A model generated the notes under the pieces. The model saw only the letters and a list, made by a program, of their open reading frames with translations. It did not search any database and was not told the origin of the DNA. From Paracoccus saliphilus (GTDB taxonomy: Bacteria > Pseudomonadota > Alphaproteobacteria > Rhodobacterales > Rhodobacteraceae), in contig NZ_CP067140.1 of NCBI RefSeq assembly GCF_028553805.1, positions 2,294,001-2,358,000 on the forward strand: a stretch of DNA of 64,000 nt, written 5' to 3'. Numbering within the stretch: position 1 is the first letter of the stretch; the number at the start of each line of letters is the position of its first letter. The position numbers and the translations under genes are program-made. This document shows positions 26,863 to 35,373 of the stretch, piece by piece.

Positions 26863-27457
26863 GCCCCAGTTCCTTCAGATCCTGGTAACGATCACCTATC
26901 CGGTGATGCGGCCGCCCACCCACTGATGCGCCCAGGGCAACCACGATCTCATCCGGTCCGGGGGCATCCGCCACCGAAAGCTGGATTGTCAGGTAGTGGC
27001 TGCGACGACCGCCATCGTTCTTGTCCATCAGCGGGATTTGCAGCGGCGCATTAGCTGGACCGCGCGTATTGGTGAAGGCAAGGTAGGATTTTGCCCCGAC
27101 CGCCTCGCGATAATGATTGCCGAAACGCAGCGTATGGATCAGCGCCGAAGCGTGCTCTACCTCGCCATTCACGCCGACAATGGCAGATTTTCCATATCCC
27201 TCCACCTTATCTCCGCCACCTGCGGCATCAAGGATCATGCCGGTCAGCAATTCGCCCAGTCCTGGTGCACAATCGAGGATCCCAGGCCGAAGATCCTCGA
27301 CAAACCCCTGCCCGGCCCAGGGGTTCTCGATGACGGCAACGGCCGCGATCATCTTCAGTGGCACCGGGGCAGCCTTGCCACCTTCAATCAGGGTCTCTTC
27401 GACATGCAGCAGCGTTTTGCGAATCTTGGCGGGCACGATCACACCTCTATTTTTCAT
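26834..27457 (-). CDS. DUF1185 / 'amino acid synthesis' family protein
   Basis: A protein of 207 residues at most, of the PF06684 family, recognised from IRKTLLHVEETLIEGGK, KMIAAVAVIENPWAG, LTGMILDAAGGGDKVEGYGKSAIVG and DEIVVALGASVGGRPHHRIGDRYQDLKE. The family has a chorismate-mutase-like fold and no established reaction to my knowledge. The ATG at 27457 has no clear ribosome-binding site. A GTG at 27436 (seven codons later) has AGAGG at good spacing and may be the real start. It is the first gene of the minus-strand module, divergent from the GntR gene at 27538, and its product is a likely pathway enzyme rather than an amino-acid biosynthetic one. Confidence 0.8.
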   Translation of the reverse strand: MKNRGVIVPAKIRKTLLHVEETLIEGGKAAPVPLKMIAAVAVIENPWAGQGFVEDLRPGILDCAPGLGELLTGMILDAAGGGDKVEGYGKSAIVGVNGEVEHASALIHTLRFGNHYREAVGAKSYLAFTNTRGPANAPLQIPLMDKNDGGRRSHYLTIQLSVADAPGPDEIVVALGASVGGRPHHRIGDRYQDLKELGHDVENPASV

Positions 27458-27471
27458 ATTACTGTCTTATG

Positions 27472-27484
27472 GTATACAATCATA
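27472..27484. promoter_or_regulatory. Candidate GntR (FCD) operator in the divergent intergenic region
   Basis: GTATACAATCATA lies between the divergent DUF1185 (27457) and GntR (27538) starts, in an AT-rich 80-base gap. A nearly identical string, GTATGACAATCATA, occurs at 29455-29468 upstream of the hydrolase/TRAP genes. Sharing by the leaders of the two transcription units next to two FCD-GntR genes suggests a common operator. The GTATAC core is itself palindromic. Confidence 0.4.
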
Positions 27485-27537
27485 TAGTCTGTCAATCAAT
27501 GCTTGTTTGCTTCACCCCGTACTGGTATTCGACGAGC

Positions 27538-28224
27538 ATGGAAAACGCCCCTCTCAGCAAGATCGACAAGCCTCCCGCAACCCTGCGAGACATGGTTCAG
27601 GAGCGGATGCGCGAAGCGATCATCGATGGTCATTTCAAGCCCGGCGAGCGGCTGATCGAACGAGTCATGTGCGAGCAGCTCGGCGTCAGCCGGACAGTCA
27701 TTCGCGAAACGATTCGATATCTGGAAGCGGAAGGGCTGGTGGAGTACCTGCCCCATAAGGGCCCGATCATAGCCCGCATGAATTGGAACGAAGCGCGTCA
27801 GATCTATGATATCCGACGCATGCTCGAAACCGCAGCCGCCACGACCTGCGCCTCCAACATGACGCCGCAGCTTGCCGGGCAGCTACAGGCGGCACTGGCT
27901 GATCTGAAGCAAAGCTATGGTGAAAAATCTCCCGGCGCATTGTTCAGGGCGACCGCGAGTTTCTACCAGGTCATTTTCGAAGGTGCCGGGCACAGCGTTG
28001 CCTGGGAAATCGTGCAGCGGCTCAATGGGCGTATCTCGCGGTTGCGCATGATGACCCTGTCCAGTTCCGACCGCAAGCAGCCGGGGCAAGCGCATATGAA
28101 GGCGATCTGCGACGCTATCGTCAGCGGTGACCCGGAAGCCGCCCGCCAAGCAGTCAACCGGCATCTGGACGACGTGACTACGATCGCCGAACACCTGCTT
28201 GCAGCCGAAGACCTGGAGAGCTGA
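27538..28224 (+). CDS. GntR-family regulator, FCD domain (first copy)
   Basis: A 228-residue regulator with an N-terminal winged helix (LRDMVQERMREAIIDGHFKPG, CEQLGVSRTVIRETIRYLEAEGLVEYLPHKG) and a C-terminal all-helical FCD ligand domain (QIYDIRRMLETAAA, ending HMKAICDAIVSGDPEAARQAVNRHL). FCD regulators usually bind organic-acid effectors. I start at MENAPLSKIDK (27538); several longer upstream starts lack both a ribosome-binding site and family similarity. It is divergent from the monooxygenase module and 5 bases upstream of a DUF1330 gene. It probably represses one or both flanking units. Confidence 0.88.
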   Translation: MENAPLSKIDKPPATLRDMVQERMREAIIDGHFKPGERLIERVMCEQLGVSRTVIRETIRYLEAEGLVEYLPHKGPIIARMNWNEARQIYDIRRMLETAAATTCASNMTPQLAGQLQAALADLKQSYGEKSPGALFRATASFYQVIFEGAGHSVAWEIVQRLNGRISRLRMMTLSSSDRKQPGQAHMKAICDAIVSGDPEAARQAVNRHLDDVTTIAEHLLAAEDLES

Positions 28225-28229
28225 TATCG

Positions 28230-28517
28230 ATGGCAAAAGCCTACTGGATCGCCAATGTCACCGTGACCGATCCCGAAAGATACGCGAGCTATCAGGCCCT
28301 CGCCGTGAAAGCCTTCAGCAAATACGGGGCACGATTCCTGGTTCGCGGCGGTCTTGCAGAAACACTCGAAGGAACCGCTTGGGAACGCCACGTGGTGATC
28401 GAATTCGACAGCAGGGAGCAAGCCAACGCCTGCTACAACTCTCCCGAATACCGCGCCGCGAGGGGTGCCCGAAGTGACGCCTGCATCGCCGATATAGCCA
28501 TCATTGACGGGATGTGA
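28230..28517 (+). CDS. DUF1330 family protein
   Basis: A 95-residue protein of the dimeric alpha-beta barrel superfamily, complete for DUF1330: KAYWIANVTVTDPERYASY at the N terminus, FLVRGGLAETLEG and HVVIEFDSREQANACYNSPEY. The family is frequently found beside catabolic genes and is of uncertain function. It starts 5 bases after the GntR stop with GGAGAGCTG upstream, so it is co-transcribed with the regulator. A role in handling an intermediate or effector is possible, but nothing in the sequence defines it. Confidence 0.85.
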   Translation: MAKAYWIANVTVTDPERYASYQALAVKAFSKYGARFLVRGGLAETLEGTAWERHVVIEFDSREQANACYNSPEYRAARGARSDACIADIAIIDGM

Positions 28518-28559
28518 TCCGGCGCTGGCCTGCCGCTGCGTTATTCCGATGTTTCTTTG

Positions 28560-28589
28560 AATATGGTAGATCGGAATGCATGCCATATT
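28560..28589. promoter_or_regulatory. Inverted repeat AATATGG ... CCATATT upstream of second GntR gene
   Basis: Perfect 7-bp arms at 28560-28566 and 28583-28589 with a 16-base spacer, in the 158-base gap upstream of the second GntR gene. It is followed by TTGTCTATCAA (28588-28598), which has inverted TTG/CAA ends. It may be an autoregulatory site or part of a promoter; low confidence. Confidence 0.3.
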
Positions 28590-28675
28590 GTCTATCAATA
28601 TGAATGTCTGCTCGCGATTTGGCGGGTAGACCAGCATATTGTAGAAGCGCAAGAGTTCGTAACCCAGGCAGTCAT

Positions 28676-29371
28676 ATGACGATTTCCTCCTCGGCCAAGG
28701 GACAGCGTTTGCGTGTTCCACGCCCCACCAGCCTTCGGGATCATGTCCAGGAGACGCTGCGCAGCTCGATCCTCAACGGAGAGTTTCAACTGGGAGAACA
28801 TCTCGTCGAGCGGGAGCTTTGCGAGGCGATGGGGGTCAGCCGGCCTCTTTTGCGTGAGGCGCTTGTTCATCTCGAGGCGCGCGGCCTGATCGATCGGATT
28901 CCCGCGCGTGGTTTCGTGGTCGCGCAGCCCTCCATCGATCGCGTTGCCGCGCTTTACGAGCTTCGCAGTGCCTTGGAAGGGCTTGCGGCACAGTTCTTTG
29001 CGGAACGCGGCGCCGAGGCGGATATCACATCGTTGAAAGCCCGGTTCGGCGAACTTCGCGCGCTCATCGACAAGCCGGAATTAAGCAGTGTCCGGGCCGC
29101 CACATCCGCCTTTTACGATATCCTCATGGATCGATGCGGCAACCCGGAAATCCGAACCGTGCTCGAGCCGGTTCTCGACCGCATCGCCTTCCTGCGCACG
29201 CAGTCGATGACACGACCGGGGCGGCTTGGTCAGAGCGTGGCGGAAATCGGAAAGATCGTCCAGGCAATCGAGGCACGCAATGTTGATGCAGCGCGTATCG
29301 CCAGTGAGGCACATATTGCCGCTGCTGCTGAATCCGCGCTGATACGCCTTCGCGATTTTCCACAGGACTGA
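28676..29371 (+). CDS. GntR-family regulator, FCD domain (second copy)
   Basis: A 231-residue regulator. Its winged helix (LRDHVQETLRSSILNGEFQLGEHLVERELCEAMGVS shortened here to its core CEAMGVSRPLLREALVHLE) is followed by an FCD domain (ALYELRSALEGLAAQFFAERG, IVQAIEARNVDAARIASEAHI). It is homologous to the regulator at 27538-28224 but clearly diverged. I start at MTISSSAKGQRLRV (28676); the site upstream is weak (AGG). It precedes the hydrolase/TRAP genes by 122 bases, in which a TNGTNNNACNA-type site occurs, so it may control those genes. Confidence 0.85.
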   Translation: MTISSSAKGQRLRVPRPTSLRDHVQETLRSSILNGEFQLGEHLVERELCEAMGVSRPLLREALVHLEARGLIDRIPARGFVVAQPSIDRVAALYELRSALEGLAAQFFAERGAEADITSLKARFGELRALIDKPELSSVRAATSAFYDILMDRCGNPEIRTVLEPVLDRIAFLRTQSMTRPGRLGQSVAEIGKIVQAIEARNVDAARIASEAHIAAAAESALIRLRDFPQD

Positions 29372-29452
29372 CCGAATATATCGGGGCTCACGCCTGAGCC
29401 TGTCAGGCCCGACACCAAGTCGCATCCGTCTTCCAGCTTGCATTTCGACAGA

Positions 29453-29469
29453 TTGTATGACAATCATAC
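29453..29469. promoter_or_regulatory. Candidate FCD-GntR operator upstream of hydrolase/TRAP genes
   Basis: TTGTATGACAA (29453-29463) fits the FadR-subfamily pattern TNGTNNNACNA. The overlapping GTATGA-CAA-TCATAC (29455-29469) is a perfect 6-bp inverted repeat. It lies 25-40 bases upstream of the hydrolase start at 29494, where repressor binding would block transcription. It is related to the site at 27472. Confidence 0.5.
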
Positions 29470-29493
29470 CGTCACACAATAATGAGGCCGTAA

Positions 29494-30333
29494 ATGCTTG
29501 ATGCCCGATGGGATCAGACCGCATACGATCTTCATGGCTCCGCGAATGCACCATCGCTTGTGCTGATTCATGGACTTGGACTTCATCGGGGGTTGTGGCG
29601 AAGATTTTTGCCCGCATTATCGGCGCGCTATCATGTCCTGACCTACGATCTTTACGGGCACGGCAAGAGCGGTGCCTCACCTACAACTACCTCGCTCGAC
29701 CTTTATGCAGAGCAATTGCATGGGCTGATAAGCCATGTCGGGCTCTCGTCAGCCACGATAGCAGGCTTTTCACTTGGAGGGATGATCAACCGTCGTTTCG
29801 CGATGACATATCCCGAGATGACAGATGCACTGATCATCATGAATTCCCCACATGCACGTGCTCCGGATTGGCAGCGCAAGGTCGAAGCGCAGGCCGAGCA
29901 GAGCGCAGATGGTGGACCTGCGGCAACAATTGACGCGGCGCTTTTGCGTTGGTTCACGGAGGAATTCCGGAATCGCAGCCCCGAATCAGTGGAAGAGATC
30001 AGGGAATGGGTTCTGTCCTGTAATGCCGACAGCTATGCGCAAGCGCGTCGGGTTCTGGCGTTCGGCATCAAGGAGTTGATCGCACCACAACCGGCCCTGA
30101 ACACGCCGGCGCTGATAATCACCTCTGAACACGACATCGGCAGCACGCCGGCGATGGCCCGGGCCATGAAATCGGAAATGCCGAATTCCCGATTACATGC
30201 GGTTCCTGGGCTCAAGCATCTCGGGCTCGTGGAAAAGCCCGATCTCTTCATATCCCCGATACTGGACTTCCTTCGCGGCCAAACAAGTCAGGCGGAAATT
30301 CAACCAGATGAGGAAACGTCCAATGACGGCTGA
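29494..30333 (+). CDS. Alpha/beta hydrolase
   Basis: A 279-residue hydrolase of the MhpC-like type: oxyanion loop LVLIHGLGLHRGLW, YDLYGHGKSG, nucleophile AGFSLGGM, acid-region ITSEHDIGSTPAM and a C-terminal histidine in GLKHLGLVEKP. It resembles the hydrolase half of the fusion protein at 25129-26862 in length and motif order. GAGG precedes the start and the end overlaps the TRAP permease gene by 11 bases. An ester or beta-ketone (C-C bond) substrate is plausible; it probably acts on the compound brought in by the coupled transporter. Confidence 0.87.
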   Translation: MLDARWDQTAYDLHGSANAPSLVLIHGLGLHRGLWRRFLPALSARYHVLTYDLYGHGKSGASPTTTSLDLYAEQLHGLISHVGLSSATIAGFSLGGMINRRFAMTYPEMTDALIIMNSPHARAPDWQRKVEAQAEQSADGGPAATIDAALLRWFTEEFRNRSPESVEEIREWVLSCNADSYAQARRVLAFGIKELIAPQPALNTPALIITSEHDIGSTPAMARAMKSEMPNSRLHAVPGLKHLGLVEKPDLFISPILDFLRGQTSQAEIQPDEETSNDG

Positions 30334-32209
30334 AACGGAACAGGAAACACCGGTCCTGCTGGATTTTGTCTTGCGGGTAATCGGCCTGGGGCTTTTCGTA
30401 TATATGGCCTATGCGACCCTGTTCGGTCCCTACAAGACGACAGTGGTTCACTTGGCGATCTTCGCGGCCGCCACCTTGTTCATCGCATTTCTTGCCCGCC
30501 AGAGGTCCCAGAAACCCTTGTTGCGGAAAGGACAATGGGGGCTGGATATCCTCGCCGCGGCAATAGCCGTTATCAGCATGGTCTATCTGGTCATCGAATA
30601 TGAACGGCTTCTAAACCTCTGGGGCGCAAACTATCTTACCTCCCTGGACGTCTGGATGGGGCTTGCGATGGTTGCTGTCGCCCTTGAAGCGGCCCGGCGG
30701 CAATCGGTGGTTCTGGCCCTGCTCGGACTGGCAAGCGTTGCCTATATGCTCTGGGGCAATCATCTACCGGGTGTGTTTTCGCACGCCGGAATGGATATCC
30801 AGCGCTTCACCTATCTCGTATCCTATACCAGTGAGGGATTGTTCGGCACCGGCCTGCAGGTCGCCGCCACCTATCTCTTCATGTTCATGCTGTTCGGGGC
30901 AACCCTGCAGGCCACGAAAACCGGCGATTTTATCATCAATCTCGCGAATGCCGCGCTCGGACGTCAAACTGGCGGCGCGGCGAAGGGCGCCATGGCTGCC
31001 AGCGCCGGGCTTGGCACCATGGTGGGCAGTTCCGTCGGGAATGTCGTTGCCACCGGCACATTTACCATTCCGCTCATGATCAAGACCGGATTCCGCCGCC
31101 ATGTCGCCGCCGCGATCGAGACCAATACTTCGGAAGGCGCTCAACTGGTTCCGCCGATCATGGGGGCGGCCGCCTTCATCATGGCGCAGATTACCGGTAT
31201 CTCTTATGCGACCATCGCCATGGCTGCGATATTGCCGGCAATCTTGTATTACCTCTCCCTTTACTGGGTGATCCATATCGAAGCCCTGAAAGAAGGGCTG
31301 CATGGCATGCCGGAAAGCGAAATTCCGTCCGCCCGTCAGGCTATGCGCGATGGGTGGCATCTGCTTATCGCCCCGGCATTGCTATTCTGGCTGCTGATCG
31401 TGGAAAGCTTCACGCCTGCCTATGCCAGCCTCATTTCCCTGGCTGTGGCTCTGGTTGCAGGTATGGCTCGTGCGTCAACACGCATATCTTTGGCTGAATT
31501 ACTGTACCAGTTCGATATAGGTATCCGTCAGGCGGCCGGGATTACCGCGCTCATCGTTTCAATCGGCATATTGCAGGCGGGGATTGTCTCCACGGGGCTG
31601 GGTCCTCGTCTTACCGAAATCATTCTGGCCGTGAGTGATGGCTCACTGCTTGTCACGGCATTCCTGGCAGTCATTGCCGCGACCCTTCTGGGTATGGGTA
31701 TGCCCACGCCCATCGCTTACCTGCTGCTGGCAATGTTTGCCGCACCGGCCCTGATCACCGCGGGCGCGCCGAAGCTCGGAACGCATCTGTTCCTGTTCTA
31801 CTTCGCGATCAAATCCGGCTCGACCCCTCCGGTCGCGCTGGTCGCGGTTGTCGCCGCCGGTATCGCGAAAGCGAACTGGTGGAAAACGGCCGTCACCGCT
31901 TTCGTGCATTCCCTGCCGGGCTTCATTGTGGCCTTCATGTTCCTGTATTCCGACGCACTTCTGTTGCAGGGCAACGCGATTCAGATTGCGATGGCAGCCG
32001 TCACGGCAGGCGTCGGAGTTTTTGCAATGGCGGCTGGCATCCAGGGCTGGTGCGGTGACTGGATCGGTTGGCCGGAGCGGGCGGTACTGGTGGTCGCTGC
32101 GATTGCGCTGATCGATTCCGGCTCCATAACGGATCTCGCCGGTCTTGCGGTCGTCGGAGCTATTCTGGCCCTTCGGCTCGCGCGCAGAACCCCCAGAAAA
32201 CATGCTTAG
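30323..32209 (+). CDS. TRAP transporter fused small/large permease (4TM/12TM, TAXI type)
   Basis: A 628-residue membrane protein in which the DctQ-like and DctM-like parts are joined, the form that pairs with TAXI binding proteins. Recognisable segments are GAAKGAMAASAGLGTMVGSSVGN shortened to GTMVGSSVGNVVATG, TFTIPLMIKTGFRRHVAAAIE, LLGMGMPTPIAYLLLA and FYFAIKSGSTPPVALVAVVA. I start at MTAETEQETP (30323) with GAGGAAACG upstream; a start five codons earlier is possible. It overlaps the hydrolase by 11 bases and is followed after 30 bases by its binding protein. Confidence 0.9.
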   Translation: MTAETEQETPVLLDFVLRVIGLGLFVYMAYATLFGPYKTTVVHLAIFAAATLFIAFLARQRSQKPLLRKGQWGLDILAAAIAVISMVYLVIEYERLLNLWGANYLTSLDVWMGLAMVAVALEAARRQSVVLALLGLASVAYMLWGNHLPGVFSHAGMDIQRFTYLVSYTSEGLFGTGLQVAATYLFMFMLFGATLQATKTGDFIINLANAALGRQTGGAAKGAMAASAGLGTMVGSSVGNVVATGTFTIPLMIKTGFRRHVAAAIETNTSEGAQLVPPIMGAAAFIMAQITGISYATIAMAAILPAILYYLSLYWVIHIEALKEGLHGMPESEIPSARQAMRDGWHLLIAPALLFWLLIVESFTPAYASLISLAVALVAGMARASTRISLAELLYQFDIGIRQAAGITALIVSIGILQAGIVSTGLGPRLTEIILAVSDGSLLVTAFLAVIAATLLGMGMPTPIAYLLLAMFAAPALITAGAPKLGTHLFLFYFAIKSGSTPPVALVAVVAAGIAKANWWKTAVTAFVHSLPGFIVAFMFLYSDALLLQGNAIQIAMAAVTAGVGVFAMAAGIQGWCGDWIGWPERAVLVVAAIALIDSGSITDLAGLAVVGAILALRLARRTPRKHA

Positions 32210-32239
32210 CAAGCTAAAGATCCAACAGAGGAGAAACCC

Positions 32240-33202
32240 ATGAAACTGACTACATCACTGGCAACGGTCTTGACCGGCATCACCATTTTATCGAGCCCTG
32301 CATTCGCGCAAGACCAGATCTCGATCGGATCGAGCTCATCCGGTTCAGGACCCTACGTGAATGGGGCATTGATGGCCGATGTCGCCAACAAAGCACAGAG
32401 TGATTACAGGTTTTCGGTTCAGACAAGCGGTGGTTACAAGGACAATCTTGGCCTTGTGCTGAACGATGATGTCGATATCGGCCTGAATACCTTGATCGAT
32501 CTGAGCTTCGCCTATCAGCAAAAGGGCGATTTTGCCGAAGTTCCGATCAAGGAGCAGTTCAAGGATCTGCGTATGCTCTTCACATTCGGCATCGTTCCGG
32601 AGAATTTCTTTGTCCGTGAAGACAGCGGCATCACGTCGATTGACGGTATCAAGGGCCAGTCCTTCAATATCAACGTTCCCGCGAGCTTTACCCACGGCCT
32701 CAATGTCGAGCTCCTCAAGGCCGCCGGGATCTCCATGTCCGACTTTCAGCCCGGAAATGTCCCGACGGGGCAGGTATTCGACGAGGTTCAGAACGGAATC
32801 TTTGTCGGTGGAAGCCATGTGTTCCAGCTCGGGCTTGGAAACGCGCAAAGACTTTCCGCAACTACTCCCATCAGGTATCTGGATATCCCGCAACCCATCA
32901 TCGACGGTATGAACGAAGCCTATGACGGGCTGTTGGTGCCGTTCGAGATTCCCGCCGGGACCTATAAGGGGCAGGACGAGGCGGTCCAGACATTCGGGTT
33001 GGCACAGGTCGTGTTTACCGATGCGGATGCAGACGAAGAAATGATCTACAGTTTCACGAAGAACTTCTGGGAGAACCTTGAAGCGCTGCAGGAGCAGAAC
33101 TCGAGCTTCGCAGGAATTACTCCCGAGTTGGGGGCCAAGGACTACGGAGTTCCCATGCATCCGGGAGCTGAACGCTATTTCAAGGAAGTCGGTCTCCGTT
33201 GA
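32240..33202 (+). CDS. TAXI-family TRAP transporter solute-binding protein
   Basis: A 320-residue periplasmic protein with signal peptide ending SSPAFAQ, then ISIGSSSSGSGPYVNGALMADVANK, the glycine/serine-rich opening typical of TAXI proteins. Later features are VDIGLNTLIDLSFAYQ, FNINVPASFTHGLN, GTYKGQDEAVQTFG and PMHPGAERYFKEVG. AGAGGAGAAACCC precedes the start. It delivers its ligand to the fused permease at 30323-32209. TAXI ligands are typically dicarboxylates or amino acids; the ligand here is unknown. Confidence 0.9.
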   Translation: MKLTTSLATVLTGITILSSPAFAQDQISIGSSSSGSGPYVNGALMADVANKAQSDYRFSVQTSGGYKDNLGLVLNDDVDIGLNTLIDLSFAYQQKGDFAEVPIKEQFKDLRMLFTFGIVPENFFVREDSGITSIDGIKGQSFNINVPASFTHGLNVELLKAAGISMSDFQPGNVPTGQVFDEVQNGIFVGGSHVFQLGLGNAQRLSATTPIRYLDIPQPIIDGMNEAYDGLLVPFEIPAGTYKGQDEAVQTFGLAQVVFTDADADEEMIYSFTKNFWENLEALQEQNSSFAGITPELGAKDYGVPMHPGAERYFKEVGLR

Positions 33203-33273
33203 CCCGCCAGGAAAGTTCCTATCTTGGTCCCCGTCAGCACAAATTCCCCAAGTTTGAGGTTGTGATATAAGTT

Positions 33274-33324
33274 GGATTTGGATTTCGTCAGAGTAGCGAA
33301 TGAACGAAGATAAGATCCAAATCC
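33274..33324. repeat. Inverted repeat (GGATTTGGAT / ATCCAAATCC) in decayed intergenic DNA
   Basis: Perfect 10-bp arms at 33274-33283 and 33315-33324. Nested 5-bp arms (TTCGT at 33284-33288, ACGAA at 33304-33308) extend the stem imperfectly. It lies 72 bases after the TAXI gene stop. No T-run follows, so it is not a typical intrinsic terminator. It may be a terminator relic or the footprint of a small mobile element. The rest of 33203-33489 holds nothing I can recognise. Confidence 0.45.
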
Positions 33325-33489
33325 TCTAAATCGACATCACTGGCCAAGGCCTCTGCGGAACGCCGCCGTGAAGAGATCGCCCAGAAGCCTGTATACACAG
33401 ATCATGGAGTGAAGCGTGAGCCGCCACGGTCCGAGGCGACGCCGAACGGCAAGCCGCGCTTCGCCAGTTGCCATGCCTATGGAACCTTG

Positions 33490-33812
33490 GAGAGAAATTC
33501 ATTCGAGCCTGGGGCGCTTGCGCGCATAAAAACTCAGCCTGAGGAGCGTGCTCGACAATTACACCACTGTCGGTGAAATGTAGCTTCGCAGGCAAACTCC
33601 ATCTCGTGCACAACCAAAATGCAGGTCCTGCCGCCTTCGGCGACCTTCTTCAAGCCAGACAGCACCTCCCTTACCGTATCCAGATCAAGGGGCGCTGAGG
33701 CTTCATCAAAGAGAATGAGTTCCGATTCCATGCAGAGGGTACGGGCAATCGCAACACGTTGCTGCTAGCCGCCCGATAACTCTTTGGTAAAGGCGTCAGC
33801 TTTAGCCGGGAG
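33490..33812 (-). pseudogene. Relic of a polar-amino-acid-type ABC transporter ATPase
   Basis: The C-terminal half of a GlnQ/HisP-like ATPase can be read with damage. AKADAFTKELSGG is followed directly by a TAG stop at the ABC signature and then QQRVAIARTLCMESELILF, DEASAPLDLDTVREVLSGL (Walker B and D-loop region, Pro changed) and LVVHEMEFACEA. The frame then shifts to FTDSGVIVEHAPQAEFL and fades near 33490. No Walker A portion is present. A stop, a frameshift and a missing N-terminal half leave no doubt that it is non-functional. It marks an older transporter locus lost between the two present modules. The flank 33813-34004 shows no recognisable gene. Confidence 0.8.
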
Positions 33813-34004
33813 GCGCGATTTCGCCTAAGGTGACCTGCTTCGCAAATCACCATCCCGACCAGCGACTTCCGAAAAGTGCCGTATGAACATACCCGTCGGA
33901 AAACTGCGCTCGATCACCAAGCCCAGAAAACTGTAGCCCAGGCAACCGCAGAAGTTGCCAGACAATCCGAAAATCACCTCTCGACCGGCTTGATCCTCAA
34001 ATCG

Positions 34005-35339
34005 TCAACTTGTCTTCAGCCGATATAGAACCGCATAGGCGATTGCCCCCACCACGAAGGTTGCCGGAGCCGAATAGGCCGCAGCGGTATCGCCGGAGAA
34101 ATGCAGGACCAACCCGACAAGAGCCGCGAACAACCATGCTCCAAGCCCGGCGGGATTGACGGCGACTGCATGTTCAAGCGCAGAACGGTCCAGATTGTCA
34201 GCCAATTTATCGAACTTCAGGATATGTGTCATTGCAATCGCGACCCAGGCCACGACGAATATTCCCTGATAAGCCAATGCCTGAAGAATATAGGCAAACA
34301 CATCCGCCAGCATCAGCAGATAGGTGACCACGCCAACGACGCAGGCCCAGACGATCTTTGGCAGCTTCAGATGGAAGACTGTTTCCGCGAAGCTCTCCAT
34401 GTTCACGGCCGCAAGGTAATAATTCGCCGTGTTGATGCGCGTCTGCGAGATCCATACGAATATCAGCCCCGCTAGCCCCATCAGATGGATCAGGGCAAGC
34501 ACCACAGAAATCTCGGTCACGCCGCCCTCGGTCGGCAGGCTGGCGGCGAGGAATATACCGACAAGCCCGTTCAGCAGAAAGGTGACCAGATAAAAAGGCG
34601 CTCCGAAGTTGATGTTACCGTGATAATCCGCGTCTTCCTTTTTTCCGAAGCGCGCGAAATCATATGTAAACATCATCAGGATCCAGACACCCATATAAGC
34701 GGTGAAGCAGTTCCACCAGCCATTCGCCGGCGCACCACCCTCTGGCCCGAGCTTCAGCCATGCGTCTGAATAGCCATGGGTCGAGATGGCCAGAACCACG
34801 GCGGCCAACAGTCCCAGAAGATAAAAGGGCAGCAATACACCGTTGAACTTGTCCAGCCAGTTTTGGATCGAGCCGAAAATCAGCACCACTGAATAAATCA
34901 CCACGATCAGTGCGGCCAGCGAGTAGGACAGGCCGGTATAGCTGTTCAGCGCAAGCGCGATGACCGACCCCTCGAACACGGCGTAATAAATCGCCGTGGC
35001 GAAAAAGATCAGTGTGGCGAGGGCCGCCCCGGTGCGGCCCAAAAGAATCCGTGAGAACAGTGAAACCGACAGGCCGGTCCTGATCGAGTGGCGTGACAGG
35101 ACGGCGTTTACTGCCGAAAAGGCGATCACCGAAAGCACCATTCCGATGATCGCGTTCACCGATCCATATGCAAGCGCCAGGGTCGCGGCAACGACCAGAT
35201 AGAACATCGCCGAGCAGACCGACCACCAGGCCATGGTCAGCGGCATCCGCGCCATGCGCTGATCGGGCGGCACGGGCTGATCCGAGAATTCCAGCCCCTG
35301 CGTCTGTTCGTCCATCGTATTGTTTATTGTTCCAGCCAT
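34005..35339 (-). CDS. NCS1 family permease (cytosine/purine/hydantoin-type)
   Basis: A 444-residue secondary transporter with about twelve membrane segments. NCS1 features include RMPLTMAWWSVCSAMFY at TM1, YTGLSYSLAALIVVIYS, WWNCFTAYMGVWILMMFTYDFARF in the middle and FVWISQTRINTANYYLAAVN. GGGAGGATAAA precedes the start at 35339. It is the last gene of the AraC-hyuA-hyuB unit, 34 bases after hyuB. NCS1 carriers accompanying hydantoinases import hydantoins (as Mhp1 does), so a cyclic ureide or lactam is the likely cargo. Purine or pyrimidine bases cannot be excluded. Confidence 0.87.
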   Translation of the reverse strand: MAGTINNTMDEQTQGLEFSDQPVPPDQRMARMPLTMAWWSVCSAMFYLVVAATLALAYGSVNAIIGMVLSVIAFSAVNAVLSRHSIRTGLSVSLFSRILLGRTGAALATLIFFATAIYYAVFEGSVIALALNSYTGLSYSLAALIVVIYSVVLIFGSIQNWLDKFNGVLLPFYLLGLLAAVVLAISTHGYSDAWLKLGPEGGAPANGWWNCFTAYMGVWILMMFTYDFARFGKKEDADYHGNINFGAPFYLVTFLLNGLVGIFLAASLPTEGGVTEISVVLALIHLMGLAGLIFVWISQTRINTANYYLAAVNMESFAETVFHLKLPKIVWACVVGVVTYLLMLADVFAYILQALAYQGIFVVAWVAIAMTHILKFDKLADNLDRSALEHAVAVNPAGLGAWLFAALVGLVLHFSGDTAAAYSAPATFVVGAIAYAVLYRLKTS

Positions 35340-35373
35340 TTTATCCTCCCTGTGTTTCGACCGATCGACCCCC

